Assembly: GCA_018897395.1 (NCBI GenBank)
Contig: JAHIKV010000309.1
Span: forward strand, 1 to 16,955
Source: Planctomycetota bacterium
GTDB lineage: Bacteria > Planctomycetota > Planctomycetia > Pirellulales > Thermoguttaceae
Direction: 5' to 3'
Length of the DNA stretch: 16,955 nucleotides
Shown here: positions 5,500-11,112 of the stretch, one piece after another
Layout: each line of letters begins with the position of its first letter
Position numbering within the stretch: the stretch's first letter is position 1
Notes under the pieces: model-generated
The model's input: only the letters and a program-made list of their open reading frames with translations
What the model was told of the DNA's origin: nothing
The model's database searches: none
Program-made: the position numbers and the translations under genes

Positions 5500-7604
5500 T
5501 GGCCGAGCAGAAGCCCCAACTCGAAGAGGTCGGCCGCCTGACCGGCTTGCTGTTGGAAGGCGCGCTTGGGCCGGAGGACCGCAGCCGGCTGGAGGAAATG
5601 CTCTTGGCCGACCCCGCCGCGTTGGAATATTACCAAGACTACGTCGACGTGCATTGTCTGCTCCACTGGCAACATGGTCTGTCCGAGGAGCGAGGGGCAC
5701 GGGACGAGGGACGAGGGACGTGGGGCGAGGGGCGAGGGATGGCCGGTTTACCGGCCATTGATCTTCCCGTTGGTGCGGCAGTTGAACTGCCGTCAGGCCA
5801 ATGGCCCCGAATCCCCAACCCCGAACCCCCAATCCAGCCGATCATCCTCGATCTGTCCCCCTCTAGCCACTATCCACTAGCCACTAACCACTCCTTTGTC
5901 GACTGGCCGGCGTTTCCCTTCATTGCCGCCACGGTAATCCTGGGCGTGATGCTGCTGGGGTTCTGGGCGGTAAAAGTCACCCACTACCAACATATCGCCA
6001 CGGCGCCGTCGAAGTCGGTTCCGTCGGACGCCAGGCCGGAGTTTGTCTTCGTCGGCCGCATCACCGGGCTGCTCGACGTGAAATGGTCGGACGACAAGGA
6101 CTTCTTGCCCCCTCATGGCTACGCCTACGTCCCGCTGGGCCACAAGTACAAACTAGACGCCGGGCTGATGCAGATCACCTACGATTCCGGGGCGAAGGTC
6201 ATCCTTCAAGGTCCTTGTACCTACGAGGTCGAATCCACCAGCGGCGGCTATCTCGCGCTGGGAAAACTGACCGCGCGGGTGGGGGCGGTTGAAGGAAAAG
6301 GTTCAAGGTCCAAGGTTCAAGGTTCAAGGTCTACTTCACTAACCACTAGCCACCAACCACTAGCCACTAATTCTAATCCCCAATCCCTAATCCCTAATCC
6401 CTTGTTCGCCGTCCGCACTCCCACCGCCATCGTCACCGACCTGGGCACCGAGTTCGGCGTCGAGGTGGACGAGCGAGGCCGCACCGAATCGTACGTGTTC
6501 GCCGGCAAGGTAAGACTGGCTATGGTGGGGCGGCAAGCGGGAAACGCCGCGGACCGGGTGTTGCTCGCCGGTCAGGCAGGCCGGGTTGATGGAGAGAGTG
6601 TCGTAGTTGCCGCGGCGGACGGCGACGGGACGCAATTCGTCCGCAAATTGCCCGTACGCGAGCCGCCGCCCGAGCCGCCGCCCGAGGTCGAGCTTATCGG
6701 CCGGGTCGATTACAGCGACACGTGGACGGCCCATTCGCCGACCCGTTCCGGCGGCTACGTGCCCCTGGAGAGTCCCGAGGCGTTGCAGGTGGAACAGTTC
6801 CACGGCAACCCGCCGCGATCGTGGGTGTTCAGTGCCCCCACAGCGGTGGCGACTTGGCCCAGCGGTGCTCTGTCGGGGTCTTGGCCCGGCTTCCCTGCGC
6901 GCGGCGCCAAGTCGGGCTTCACTGAAAGGAGCGGCCTCGACGGCGTCTGCTATCTGGGCCTCGAGTACGGCCTGCGCGACGACTTCACGGTGCAGTTCGA
7001 CGCCGTGCAGACCGACGACCGCATCAATATAACCATCGGCGACGAGCCGGCCACGATCTACGGTGCCCGGTCGCTCTCGGTGTTCTTCCGGGCCCCTGGC
7101 GGGCCGCATCCTGAAATCGGGCTGTTCACGCCCTCGAAGGGCGAGGTCGATACCAAGCTCCGCTCCGGCATCCCCGCCCCGTTCCAGTGGCACAACTACG
7201 CCGTCCGCTTCAATCTCCGCGAGAAGCGGCTGACGGTCTGGGTCGACGGCGAGTGCCGCGGCACGATCGGGGAGAAAAAGGGGACAGGTCCAATTTGCCG
7301 GGACGGCCCGGAGGGTGCTGCGCACAAATTGGACCTGTCCCCTTTTTCTCCCTGGACCGGCCTGTCCTGGACCAACCAATACGTGACGGTCGGCGGCTAC
7401 TCGGAAAATGCCGACTGCCGGGTGTGGACCGACAACTTCCGCCTGGGCGCGCCGGCGGCGGAGAAAAAGGGGACGGGGCCAATTTGCCGGGACGGCCCGG
7501 AGGGTGCTTCGCACAAATTGGACCTGTCCCCTTTTTCTCCAACGAAACAAGAAAAACCCGTAACGAAAGGAGAACAAAACCATGACGTGGACGTGACGAA
7601 GTAG
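5499..7604 (+). CDS. Membrane FecR-like / LamG-like protein, probable partner of the ECF sigma factor
   Basis: A 701-residue protein beginning at the ATG that overlaps the sigma-factor stop. The N-terminal about 60 residues (LTGLLLEGALGPEDRSRLEE) look like the cytoplasmic part of FecR-type regulators. A membrane segment lies at about 140-160 (FIAATVILGVMLLGFWAVKV). A FecR-like domain spans about 177-345, with TPTAIVTDLGTEFGVEVDE as its strongest match. A LamG/concanavalin-A-like domain follows at about 483-652. FecR-type proteins hold or signal to ECF factors across the membrane; a sugar-binding LamG end fits a sensor of external glycan, which is inference. Much of the length is repeat-derived: low-complexity stretches at about 66-132 and 264-302, element C at 592-617 in the LamG domain, and element D at 655-681. 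The last 20 residues after element D look like read-through. Confidence 0.82.
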   Translation: MAEQKPQLEEVGRLTGLLLEGALGPEDRSRLEEMLLADPAALEYYQDYVDVHCLLHWQHGLSEERGARDEGRGTWGEGRGMAGLPAIDLPVGAAVELPSGQWPRIPNPEPPIQPIILDLSPSSHYPLATNHSFVDWPAFPFIAATVILGVMLLGFWAVKVTHYQHIATAPSKSVPSDARPEFVFVGRITGLLDVKWSDDKDFLPPHGYAYVPLGHKYKLDAGLMQITYDSGAKVILQGPCTYEVESTSGGYLALGKLTARVGAVEGKGSRSKVQGSRSTSLTTSHQPLATNSNPQSLIPNPLFAVRTPTAIVTDLGTEFGVEVDERGRTESYVFAGKVRLAMVGRQAGNAADRVLLAGQAGRVDGESVVVAAADGDGTQFVRKLPVREPPPEPPPEVELIGRVDYSDTWTAHSPTRSGGYVPLESPEALQVEQFHGNPPRSWVFSAPTAVATWPSGALSGSWPGFPARGAKSGFTERSGLDGVCYLGLEYGLRDDFTVQFDAVQTDDRINITIGDEPATIYGARSLSVFFRAPGGPHPEIGLFTPSKGEVDTKLRSGIPAPFQWHNYAVRFNLREKRLTVWVDGECRGTIGEKKGTGPICRDGPEGAAHKLDLSPFSPWTGLSWTNQYVTVGGYSENADCRVWTDNFRLGAPAAEKKGTGPICRDGPEGASHKLDLSPFSPTKQEKPVTKGEQNHDVDVTK
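5695..5745. repeat. G-rich micro-repeat in the FecR/LamG gene
   Basis: Degenerate repeats of a GACGAGGG / GGGGCGAGG unit are read in frame as GARDEGRGTWGEGRGM. The stretch sits in the linker between the N-terminal segment and the membrane helix. Its composition is unlike its neighbours and it looks inserted or expanded. Confidence 0.7.
5811..5892. repeat. C-rich and CACTA-type micro-repeat in the FecR/LamG gene
   Basis: The stretch begins with CCCCGAATCCCCAACCCCGA, giving four or more G-tracts on the minus strand that could form a G-quadruplex. It then runs into CTAGCCACTATCCACTAGCC repeats. It is translated in frame as proline/asparagine-rich linker, then SSHYPLATNHS. The CACTAGCC unit recurs at 6338-6370 in the same gene. 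Confidence 0.75.
6291..6402. repeat. Three-part micro-repeat interrupting the FecR-like domain
   Basis: It has three parts: GGTTCAAGG/GGTCCAAGG tandem units (about 6299-6332), CACTAACCACTAGCCACC-type units (about 6338-6370), and TAATCCCCAATCCCTAATCC (about 6374-6401). The last is GGGATTA-like on the minus strand and able to form a G-quadruplex. It is read in frame between LTARVG and FAVRTPTAIVTDLGTEFG, two segments that are normally close together in the family. Confidence 0.8.
7270..7352. repeat. Family-1 palindromic element, copy C, inside the LamG domain
   Basis: Arms 7270-7297 and 7325-7352 are a perfect 28-bp inverted repeat around a 27-nt centre (7298-7324) that differs from copy B at one base. 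It is in the same orientation and reading phase as copies B and D, encoding EKKGTGPICRDGPEGAAHKL and a few more residues. It contains no stop trinucleotide on either strand. No target duplication is obvious. It separates VWVDGECRGTI from NQYVTVGGYS, two strands of the LamG fold. Confidence 0.92.
7460..7540. repeat. Family-1 palindromic element, copy D, at the FecR/LamG C-terminus
   Basis: Arms 7460-7486 and 7514-7540 are 27-bp inverted repeats with two mismatches, both in the left arm (GGACGGGGCC where the pair predicts GGACAGGTCC). The centre 7487-7513 has CTTCGCA, as in copy A, where B and C have CTGCGCA. It has the same orientation and phase as B and C and is open in all six frames. It lies just after the last LamG residues (NFRLGAPAA), so it probably replaced or overran the original stop. 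Confidence 0.9.
7566..7596 (+). other. Orphan ribosome-binding site and four-codon frame
   Basis: AAAGGAG at 7566-7572 is an ideal ribosome-binding site, nine bases before ATG 7582. The frame it opens (MTWT) stops at 7594-7596. This looks like the start of a gene whose body has been lost. The signal lies within the present 3' end of the FecR/LamG frame, which agrees with that frame having been extended by element D. A short leader peptide is the alternative. Confidence 0.4.
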
Positions 7605-7635
7605 CAACCGTAGTGGAGCGTGCGGAACCCATTGG

Positions 7636-7748
7636 CTTCCGCCTGTCGTGCAGTCGCGTAGGTTATGCTTCAGCATAACGCTTGCGCAACGCGAATATGG
7701 AGTGCGAGTGTTATGCTGAAGCATAACCTACGCCTCTTCCGCCTGTCG
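7636..7748. repeat. Family-2 palindromic element, copy 1, with 13-bp target duplication
   Basis: Arms 7657-7679 and 7710-7732 are a perfect 23-bp inverted repeat (CGTAGGTTATGCTTCAGCAT and on) with a 30-nt centre. Each arm is itself a hairpin, GTTATGCT, TC, AGCATAAC. CTTCCGCCTGTCG at 7636-7648 is repeated exactly at 7736-7748 on the other side. A second copy is at 10993-11066. It lies between the FecR/LamG gene and the PEP-CTERM gene. Confidence 0.9.
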
Positions 7749-7864
7749 AGGAAGAATCTCCCGCGGGACCCAACCTGCGGAGCGGTTGTGGAGCATGGAG
7801 GTGCGTTTTACCGTTTTTTACCATGAGTCCGTTTAGTCACAGATTACGCAAAGGACGATTTACC

Positions 7865-8623
7865 ATGTTACGCAAAAGTACGATTTGCGCGAAAAGCGCC
7901 GCAGTGATCCTGGTTGCCGTTGCAGTGTTGGCTCTTGGCCAAGTACTCCAAGCCGGCACCATCTCGATCGTGGATATCCCTGCGGTGAATTCCGATACCA
8001 ACTCCGGAATCGGCAACCCGGCCCTGTACACGCACGCGCTGGATTTTGGGACCTCTGGCTATACCGGGACTACTACGATCAATGGCGTTCCGTTTACCAG
8101 GTATGGCATCGGCACATCATCCCCCTCCCCCTACACGGGTCCGAATTTCACGGACGCCGGTAGTAGTGGAAACCTCAGTAGCGCGGGCAACGCGAATATT
8201 CCTGCGGACGGGCAGATGGGGGTCCTGCTGGAGAAACTCTGGTATGACTCTTTGTCAAAGATTCAGACGTTAACATTGTCCGGTCTGACTCCAGGCCAGG
8301 CGTACTCCACGCGCGTGTACTACCGCTGCTGGGAGCCCACCTACCCCGCGGATCAGCAGGACAACACGTTGACATTCAACGGCGATGGCACCCCCGTCTC
8401 GCAAGTGGTCTCTGGAAATGCCCCCGGCGCACATTATGTCAAGTACGATTACATCGCCCTTGGCACGACCGTAACAATCAAGGCTGATAATAACTTGGGG
8501 GGCGGCAAGTGGGGCTGGCACATGTACGGGGTTTCGAACCAAATCCCCGAGCCTTCCACGCTGGCGTTGCTGGCCACGGGCTTGATCGGCCTGCTCTGCT
8601 ACGCATGGAGGAAGCGGAAGTAG
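7865..8623 (+). CDS. Exported PEP-CTERM protein, beta-rich, function unknown
   Basis: A 252-residue secreted protein. The signal peptide is residues 1 to about 30 (KSAAVILVAVAVLALGQVLQ). The body is rich in Gly, Ser, Thr and Asn, with LTLSGLTPGQAYSTRVYYR and short beta-like repeats, resembling surface or glycan-binding proteins, but I do not recognise its family. The C-terminus from residue 227 (IPEPSTLALL, then a hydrophobic stretch and RKRK) is a PEP-CTERM sorting tail, so an exosortase should process it for surface or matrix display. ATG 7865 is chosen over 7823 because AAAGGA at 7850-7855 sits nine bases before it and the signal peptide then begins normally. It may belong to the regulon of the sigma factor upstream. 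Confidence 0.85.
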   Translation: MLRKSTICAKSAAVILVAVAVLALGQVLQAGTISIVDIPAVNSDTNSGIGNPALYTHALDFGTSGYTGTTTINGVPFTRYGIGTSSPSPYTGPNFTDAGSSGNLSSAGNANIPADGQMGVLLEKLWYDSLSKIQTLTLSGLTPGQAYSTRVYYRCWEPTYPADQQDNTLTFNGDGTPVSQVVSGNAPGAHYVKYDYIALGTTVTIKADNNLGGGKWGWHMYGVSNQIPEPSTLALLATGLIGLLCYAWRKRK

Positions 8624-8628
8624 AGTTT

Positions 8629-8656
8629 AGTGGTCAGTGGCCAGTGGTCAGTGGCC
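8629..8656. repeat. Perfect tandem duplication of a 14-bp unit
   Basis: AGTGGTCAGTGGCC occurs twice in tandem right after the PEP-CTERM stop. It resembles the AGTGG-type micro-repeats seen, complemented, in the FecR/LamG gene at 5866-5890 and 6338-6370. Confidence 0.85.
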
Positions 8657-8673
8657 GGTAAACAAGAAAAACT

Positions 8674-8785
8674 CCCCTCTCCCTTTGGGAGAGGGGCAGG
8701 GGGTGAGGGCGGTTGGCGGCGCGGATGAACGTGCCGAACGCCGCCCTCACCCTCACCCTAACCCTCTCCCACGGGGAGAGGGGAC
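8674..8785. repeat. CTCTCCC-type palindromic (REP-like) element, full copy
   Basis: The left hairpin is 8674-8683 with 8687-8696 (CCCCTCTCCC, TTT, GGGAGAGGGG). The inner arms GGTGAGGGCGG (8702-8712) and CCGCCCTCACC (8741-8751) pair. A right hairpin (CCCTCTCCC, ACG, GGGAGAGGG) closes the element near 8785. Partial copies at 9576-9611 and 12601-12640 lie inside genes. From memory, repeats of this composition are common as REP-like elements in bacterial genomes; which transposase mobilises them here is unknown. Confidence 0.85.
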
Positions 8786-8887
8786 ATGGGGATGTTGGAT
8801 GGCGGATGGTGGATGTGTCCGATCAGTCCATCCACCATTCGCTGTTCCGCGCTGTCATCGCGCGAGAAGGTGAGTACGGAAAATGTC

Positions 8888-9214
8888 CTACAAGCGGAAC
8901 TTCTCGTTCCACAGGTTTCGCACCCGGCGAGCATCGTTGGCGTTCAGTTTTCCGATGCGAAGCTTGAGGATCGCTTTCTCGACCGTGACGAGGCGCGACA
9001 GCCTGATGGTGGATGGTTTATCGAGGCCGGCCTCTCGCCAGCCGCCAACCGCCACATCCAAGAATCCGCGATGCGGAACCGAGGTGATTCGACACACGAG
9101 GCAATCGTGGTCGAGGTCCATCAACACCAACGCGGGTCTGGCCTTGCCGCCTTGCCCGGAAGTGAAGGGAAAAACGCAGATGTACACCTCTCCGAACTCA
9201 ACGGTATCGGTCAT
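8888..9214 (-). CDS. MazF/PemK-family toxin (endoribonuclease)
   Basis: A 108-residue protein on the minus strand. FGEVYICVFPFTSGQGGKAR followed by PALVL is the classical N-terminal MazF/PemK signature, and CRITSVPHR matches the conserved TS segment. The family cleaves mRNA as part of type II toxin-antitoxin modules. Its start (9212-9214) lies within the 3' end of the antitoxin-like gene, overlapping it by 17 bases, as in co-translated modules. The pair faces opposite to every other gene in the window and splits the PEP-CTERM gene from the DUF1559 gene. The region between 8786 and 8887 holds only GGATGGTGGATG-like micro-repeats. Confidence 0.85.
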   Translation of the reverse strand: MTDTVEFGEVYICVFPFTSGQGGKARPALVLMDLDHDCLVCRITSVPHRGFLDVAVGGWREAGLDKPSTIRLSRLVTVEKAILKLRIGKLNANDARRVRNLWNEKFRL

Positions 9215-9413
9215 ACGCCGCGTCTTCCTCCGAGTCGCCCGTCAGAAACTGCTCGTAGGCCGCCTTTTGCCAAGCGGCGTCGTCGGGATCCACGTCCACA
9301 AAGACGACGACCGTCGCCTTTCCCTGCGACGGCAAGGCCGAGGCAATCTCCGCGGGCAGATCGAGGGTACGACCGCCCGTGAGTTCGGTTTCAAACTCTA
9401 TTGTTCTCGGCAT
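9198..9413 (-). CDS. Putative antitoxin of the MazF/PemK pair
   Basis: A 71-residue, strongly acidic protein immediately upstream of the toxin and overlapping it by 17 bases. The N-terminal MPRTIEFETELTGGRTLDLP looks like the short beta-strand start of AbrB/MazE-like DNA-binding antitoxins. The C-terminal half (DVDPDDAAWQKAAYEQFLTG) is acidic and probably binds the toxin. The identification rests mainly on position, size and composition. A weak AAGAAG ribosome-binding site precedes the start on the minus strand. It would normally repress its own promoter in 9414-9500. Confidence 0.7.
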   Translation of the reverse strand: MPRTIEFETELTGGRTLDLPAEIASALPSQGKATVVVFVDVDPDDAAWQKAAYEQFLTGDSEEDAAYDRYR

Positions 9414-9548
9414 GACTTCTTAACACCCGTGTCCGTATTCTACGCCAATCTTCCCGGCTGTCAACGCGGCACGTCGTCCCCGCACGACGTACCGCACGCG
9501 CGGAGGATGGAGGCAAGGAATCGTCACATGGGCAAGGAGCGAAGACAA

Positions 9549-10550
9549 ATGAACGTCCCCTATCGCCGTCAGCGTCCCCTCACCCCAGCCCTCTCCCAGA
9601 GGGGGAGGGGGTTTACTCTTGTCGAACTTTTGGTGGTCATCACGATCATCGGCATCCTGATCGCGCTGCTGTTGCCGGCGGTGCAGGCGGCGCGTGAAGC
9701 GGCAAGACGAGTGCAGTGCTCCAACAACCTCAAGCAGTGGGGCTTGGCAATGGCGAACTACGAGCAGGCCAACGGATGGTTCCCCTATGGCGTGATTTAC
9801 GGCTCGGCCAGCGGTAACACCGGCACCAATCCTACCGGCATCGCCACCATATCCACCCCCGGCGACTGGCAGCGGCAGAGCTTCGTCATCGCACTCTGGC
9901 CGTTCCTGGAGCAATCGGGCATCTACGACCAGTGGGACCCCAAGTATACCTTCTACTCGCCCAAGAACCGGCAGATGACTGCCGTTCAGGCGACAGTCTA
10001 CTTCTGCCCCAGCGACCGGAGGGGCTGGTGGAGTGCGGACACCTGGAAGAGCCGCACGCGGGGCAACTACGTCCTCAACTGGGGCTACTGCGACTATTTC
10101 CAAACGCAGCCGCAGGGCTTCAAAGTCGGCCCCTTCGCTCCCAATCGGCAGTACTTAGCGGCCCACATCAGCGACGGCCTATCGAACACGATGTTCATGG
10201 GCGAGGTGATCCAGGCCGTCAATGATGCGGATTGGGATTTGCGCGGCGATTTTCTCAACAGCGATGCCGGCGCGGCGGAGTTTATGACATTCTACACGCC
10301 GAACTCGGGGATCGACTCGACGCTCTGCGCCGGGGCGGATCCGAATGAGCCGGCCCCCTGCCAATCGGGCTGGCTCTGGGGGAGCGGGCCGGTCTATGTT
10401 TCCGCCCGCAGCCGCCACCCCGGCGGCGTGGTGATCGCCTTCGGCGACGGCTCCGTCCATTTTATCGCCGACCAGATCTCGCTGAACGTCTGGCGGGCAC
10501 TGAGTTCCAAAGATGGCGGTGAACCGATCACCGGCGGCGCAGCAGACTAG
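9549..10550 (+). CDS. DUF1559 prepilin-type protein
   Basis: A 333-residue planctomycete DUF1559 protein with a type IV prepilin-like leader. The cleavage and methylation site is G21-FTLVELLVVITIIGILIALL, followed by PAVQAAREAARRVQCSNNLK. C-terminal landmarks are HISDGLSNTMFMGE and HPGGVVIAFGDGSVHFI. Members are numerous in planctomycetes and thought to form pseudopilin-like surface structures; the precise role is unknown. ATG 9549 follows AAGGAG at 9534-9539; an in-frame ATG 9531 is less well placed. The leader before G21 is mostly encoded by a CTCTCCC-type repeat (9576-9611), giving PLTPALSQRGR. A lipoprotein gene follows after 12 bases, probably co-transcribed. Confidence 0.92.
   Translation: MNVPYRRQRPLTPALSQRGRGFTLVELLVVITIIGILIALLLPAVQAAREAARRVQCSNNLKQWGLAMANYEQANGWFPYGVIYGSASGNTGTNPTGIATISTPGDWQRQSFVIALWPFLEQSGIYDQWDPKYTFYSPKNRQMTAVQATVYFCPSDRRGWWSADTWKSRTRGNYVLNWGYCDYFQTQPQGFKVGPFAPNRQYLAAHISDGLSNTMFMGEVIQAVNDADWDLRGDFLNSDAGAAEFMTFYTPNSGIDSTLCAGADPNEPAPCQSGWLWGSGPVYVSARSRHPGGVVIAFGDGSVHFIADQISLNVWRALSSKDGGEPITGGAAD
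9576..9611. repeat. CTCTCCC-type repeat encoding the DUF1559 leader
   Basis: This is a partial copy of the repeat at 8674-8785: CCCCTCACCCCAGCCCTCTC followed by CCAGAGGGGGAGGGGG, with CCCTCTCCC pairing imperfectly with the G-run. It is read in frame as residues 10-21, ending exactly at the conserved glycine of the prepilin site. Confidence 0.8.
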
Positions 10551-10562
10551 AAAGGTAAAACG

Positions 10563-10988
10563 ATGAACGCCGAACGATCCCCTTTCCGCCTTCCGCTTTC
10601 CGCCCTCCGCCTTCTAACGGCGCTGCTCCTATTGCCGCTGTTGGGCGGTTGTGGAGGCAGCGGGCTGATGGAGGTTAGCGGCTCGGTCACATACGATGGG
10701 CAGCCCGTGCAGAAGGGAACCATCGCCTTCCTGCCGTCCGACGGCAACGGCCCGACGGCGGCGGCAATCATCGCCCAGGGAAAATACACGGTCAAAGTCG
10801 CCCCTGGATCGAAGCAGGTGAAGATCGAAGGCTACAAGATCGTGGGCCGGCAGCCGTGCGTCCGCGACAATCCCGCCAGCCCGCTGGTCGACGTCCTCGA
10901 ACCGATTGTTCCCGCCCAATACAACGAGAGGTCCGAGTTGAAGGCGGAAATCCACGGCGACACGAGAGTGTTGGACTTCAACTTGTAG
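10563..10988 (+). CDS. Small lipoprotein with carboxypeptidase-regulatory-like fold
   Basis: A 141-residue protein with a long basic N-terminus, a hydrophobic stretch and lipobox LLGGC (Cys29), so probably lipid-anchored after export. The body (VSGSVTYDGQPVQKGTIAFL, then GKYTVKVAPGSKQVKI) matches the small Ig-like carboxypeptidase-regulatory domains that often sit downstream of DUF1559 genes in planctomycetes; the role is unknown. It starts 12 bases after the DUF1559 stop with AAAGGT before it. The stop TAG at 10986-10988 lies at the left edge of a family-2 palindrome. If that insertion and its CTTCAACTTG duplication are removed, the frame would run on as DFNLKSP, so the gene was probably shortened by three codons. 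Confidence 0.82.
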   Translation: MNAERSPFRLPLSALRLLTALLLLPLLGGCGGSGLMEVSGSVTYDGQPVQKGTIAFLPSDGNGPTAAAIIAQGKYTVKVAPGSKQVKIEGYKIVGRQPCVRDNPASPLVDVLEPIVPAQYNERSELKAEIHGDTRVLDFNL

Positions 10989-11080
10989 TCGCGTAGGTTA
11001 TGCTTCAGCATAACATTTGCGCGACGCGAAATCGGAGGGTGAGTGTTATGCTGAAGCATAACCTACAACTCTTCAACTTG
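10976..11080. repeat. Family-2 palindromic element, copy 2, with 10-bp target duplication
   Basis: Arms 10993-11014 and 11045-11066 are a perfect 22-bp inverted repeat identical to copy 1 (GTAGGTTATGCTTCAGCATA and on). The 30-nt centre is related to that of copy 1 (shared TTGCGC, ACGCGAA, GGAG, GAGT). CTTCAACTTG at 10976-10985 recurs at 11071-11080. Both copies begin with AGTCGCGTAGG. The left duplication contains the last codons of the lipoprotein gene. Confidence 0.9.
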
Positions 11081-11112
11081 AAGAGCCCGTAATCACAGCC
11101 AAGGAGACATCT

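Noticed and set aside
6374..6401. Telomere-like repeats as a replicon end
   Set aside because: Only a few degenerate units lie in the middle of an open reading frame, with coding sequence continuing on both sides.
1695..7540. The four similar palindromes as a CRISPR array
   Set aside because: They are dispersed over 6 kb, unequally spaced, inside coding genes, and there are no spacers or cas genes.
6387..7724. A 445-codon open frame on the minus strand across the FecR/LamG gene
   Set aside because: It is an antisense shadow, helped by the palindromic elements that have no stops in any frame.
8637..8967. Short plus-strand frames through the REP-like element
   Set aside because: Their translations are just the repeat read in different frames.
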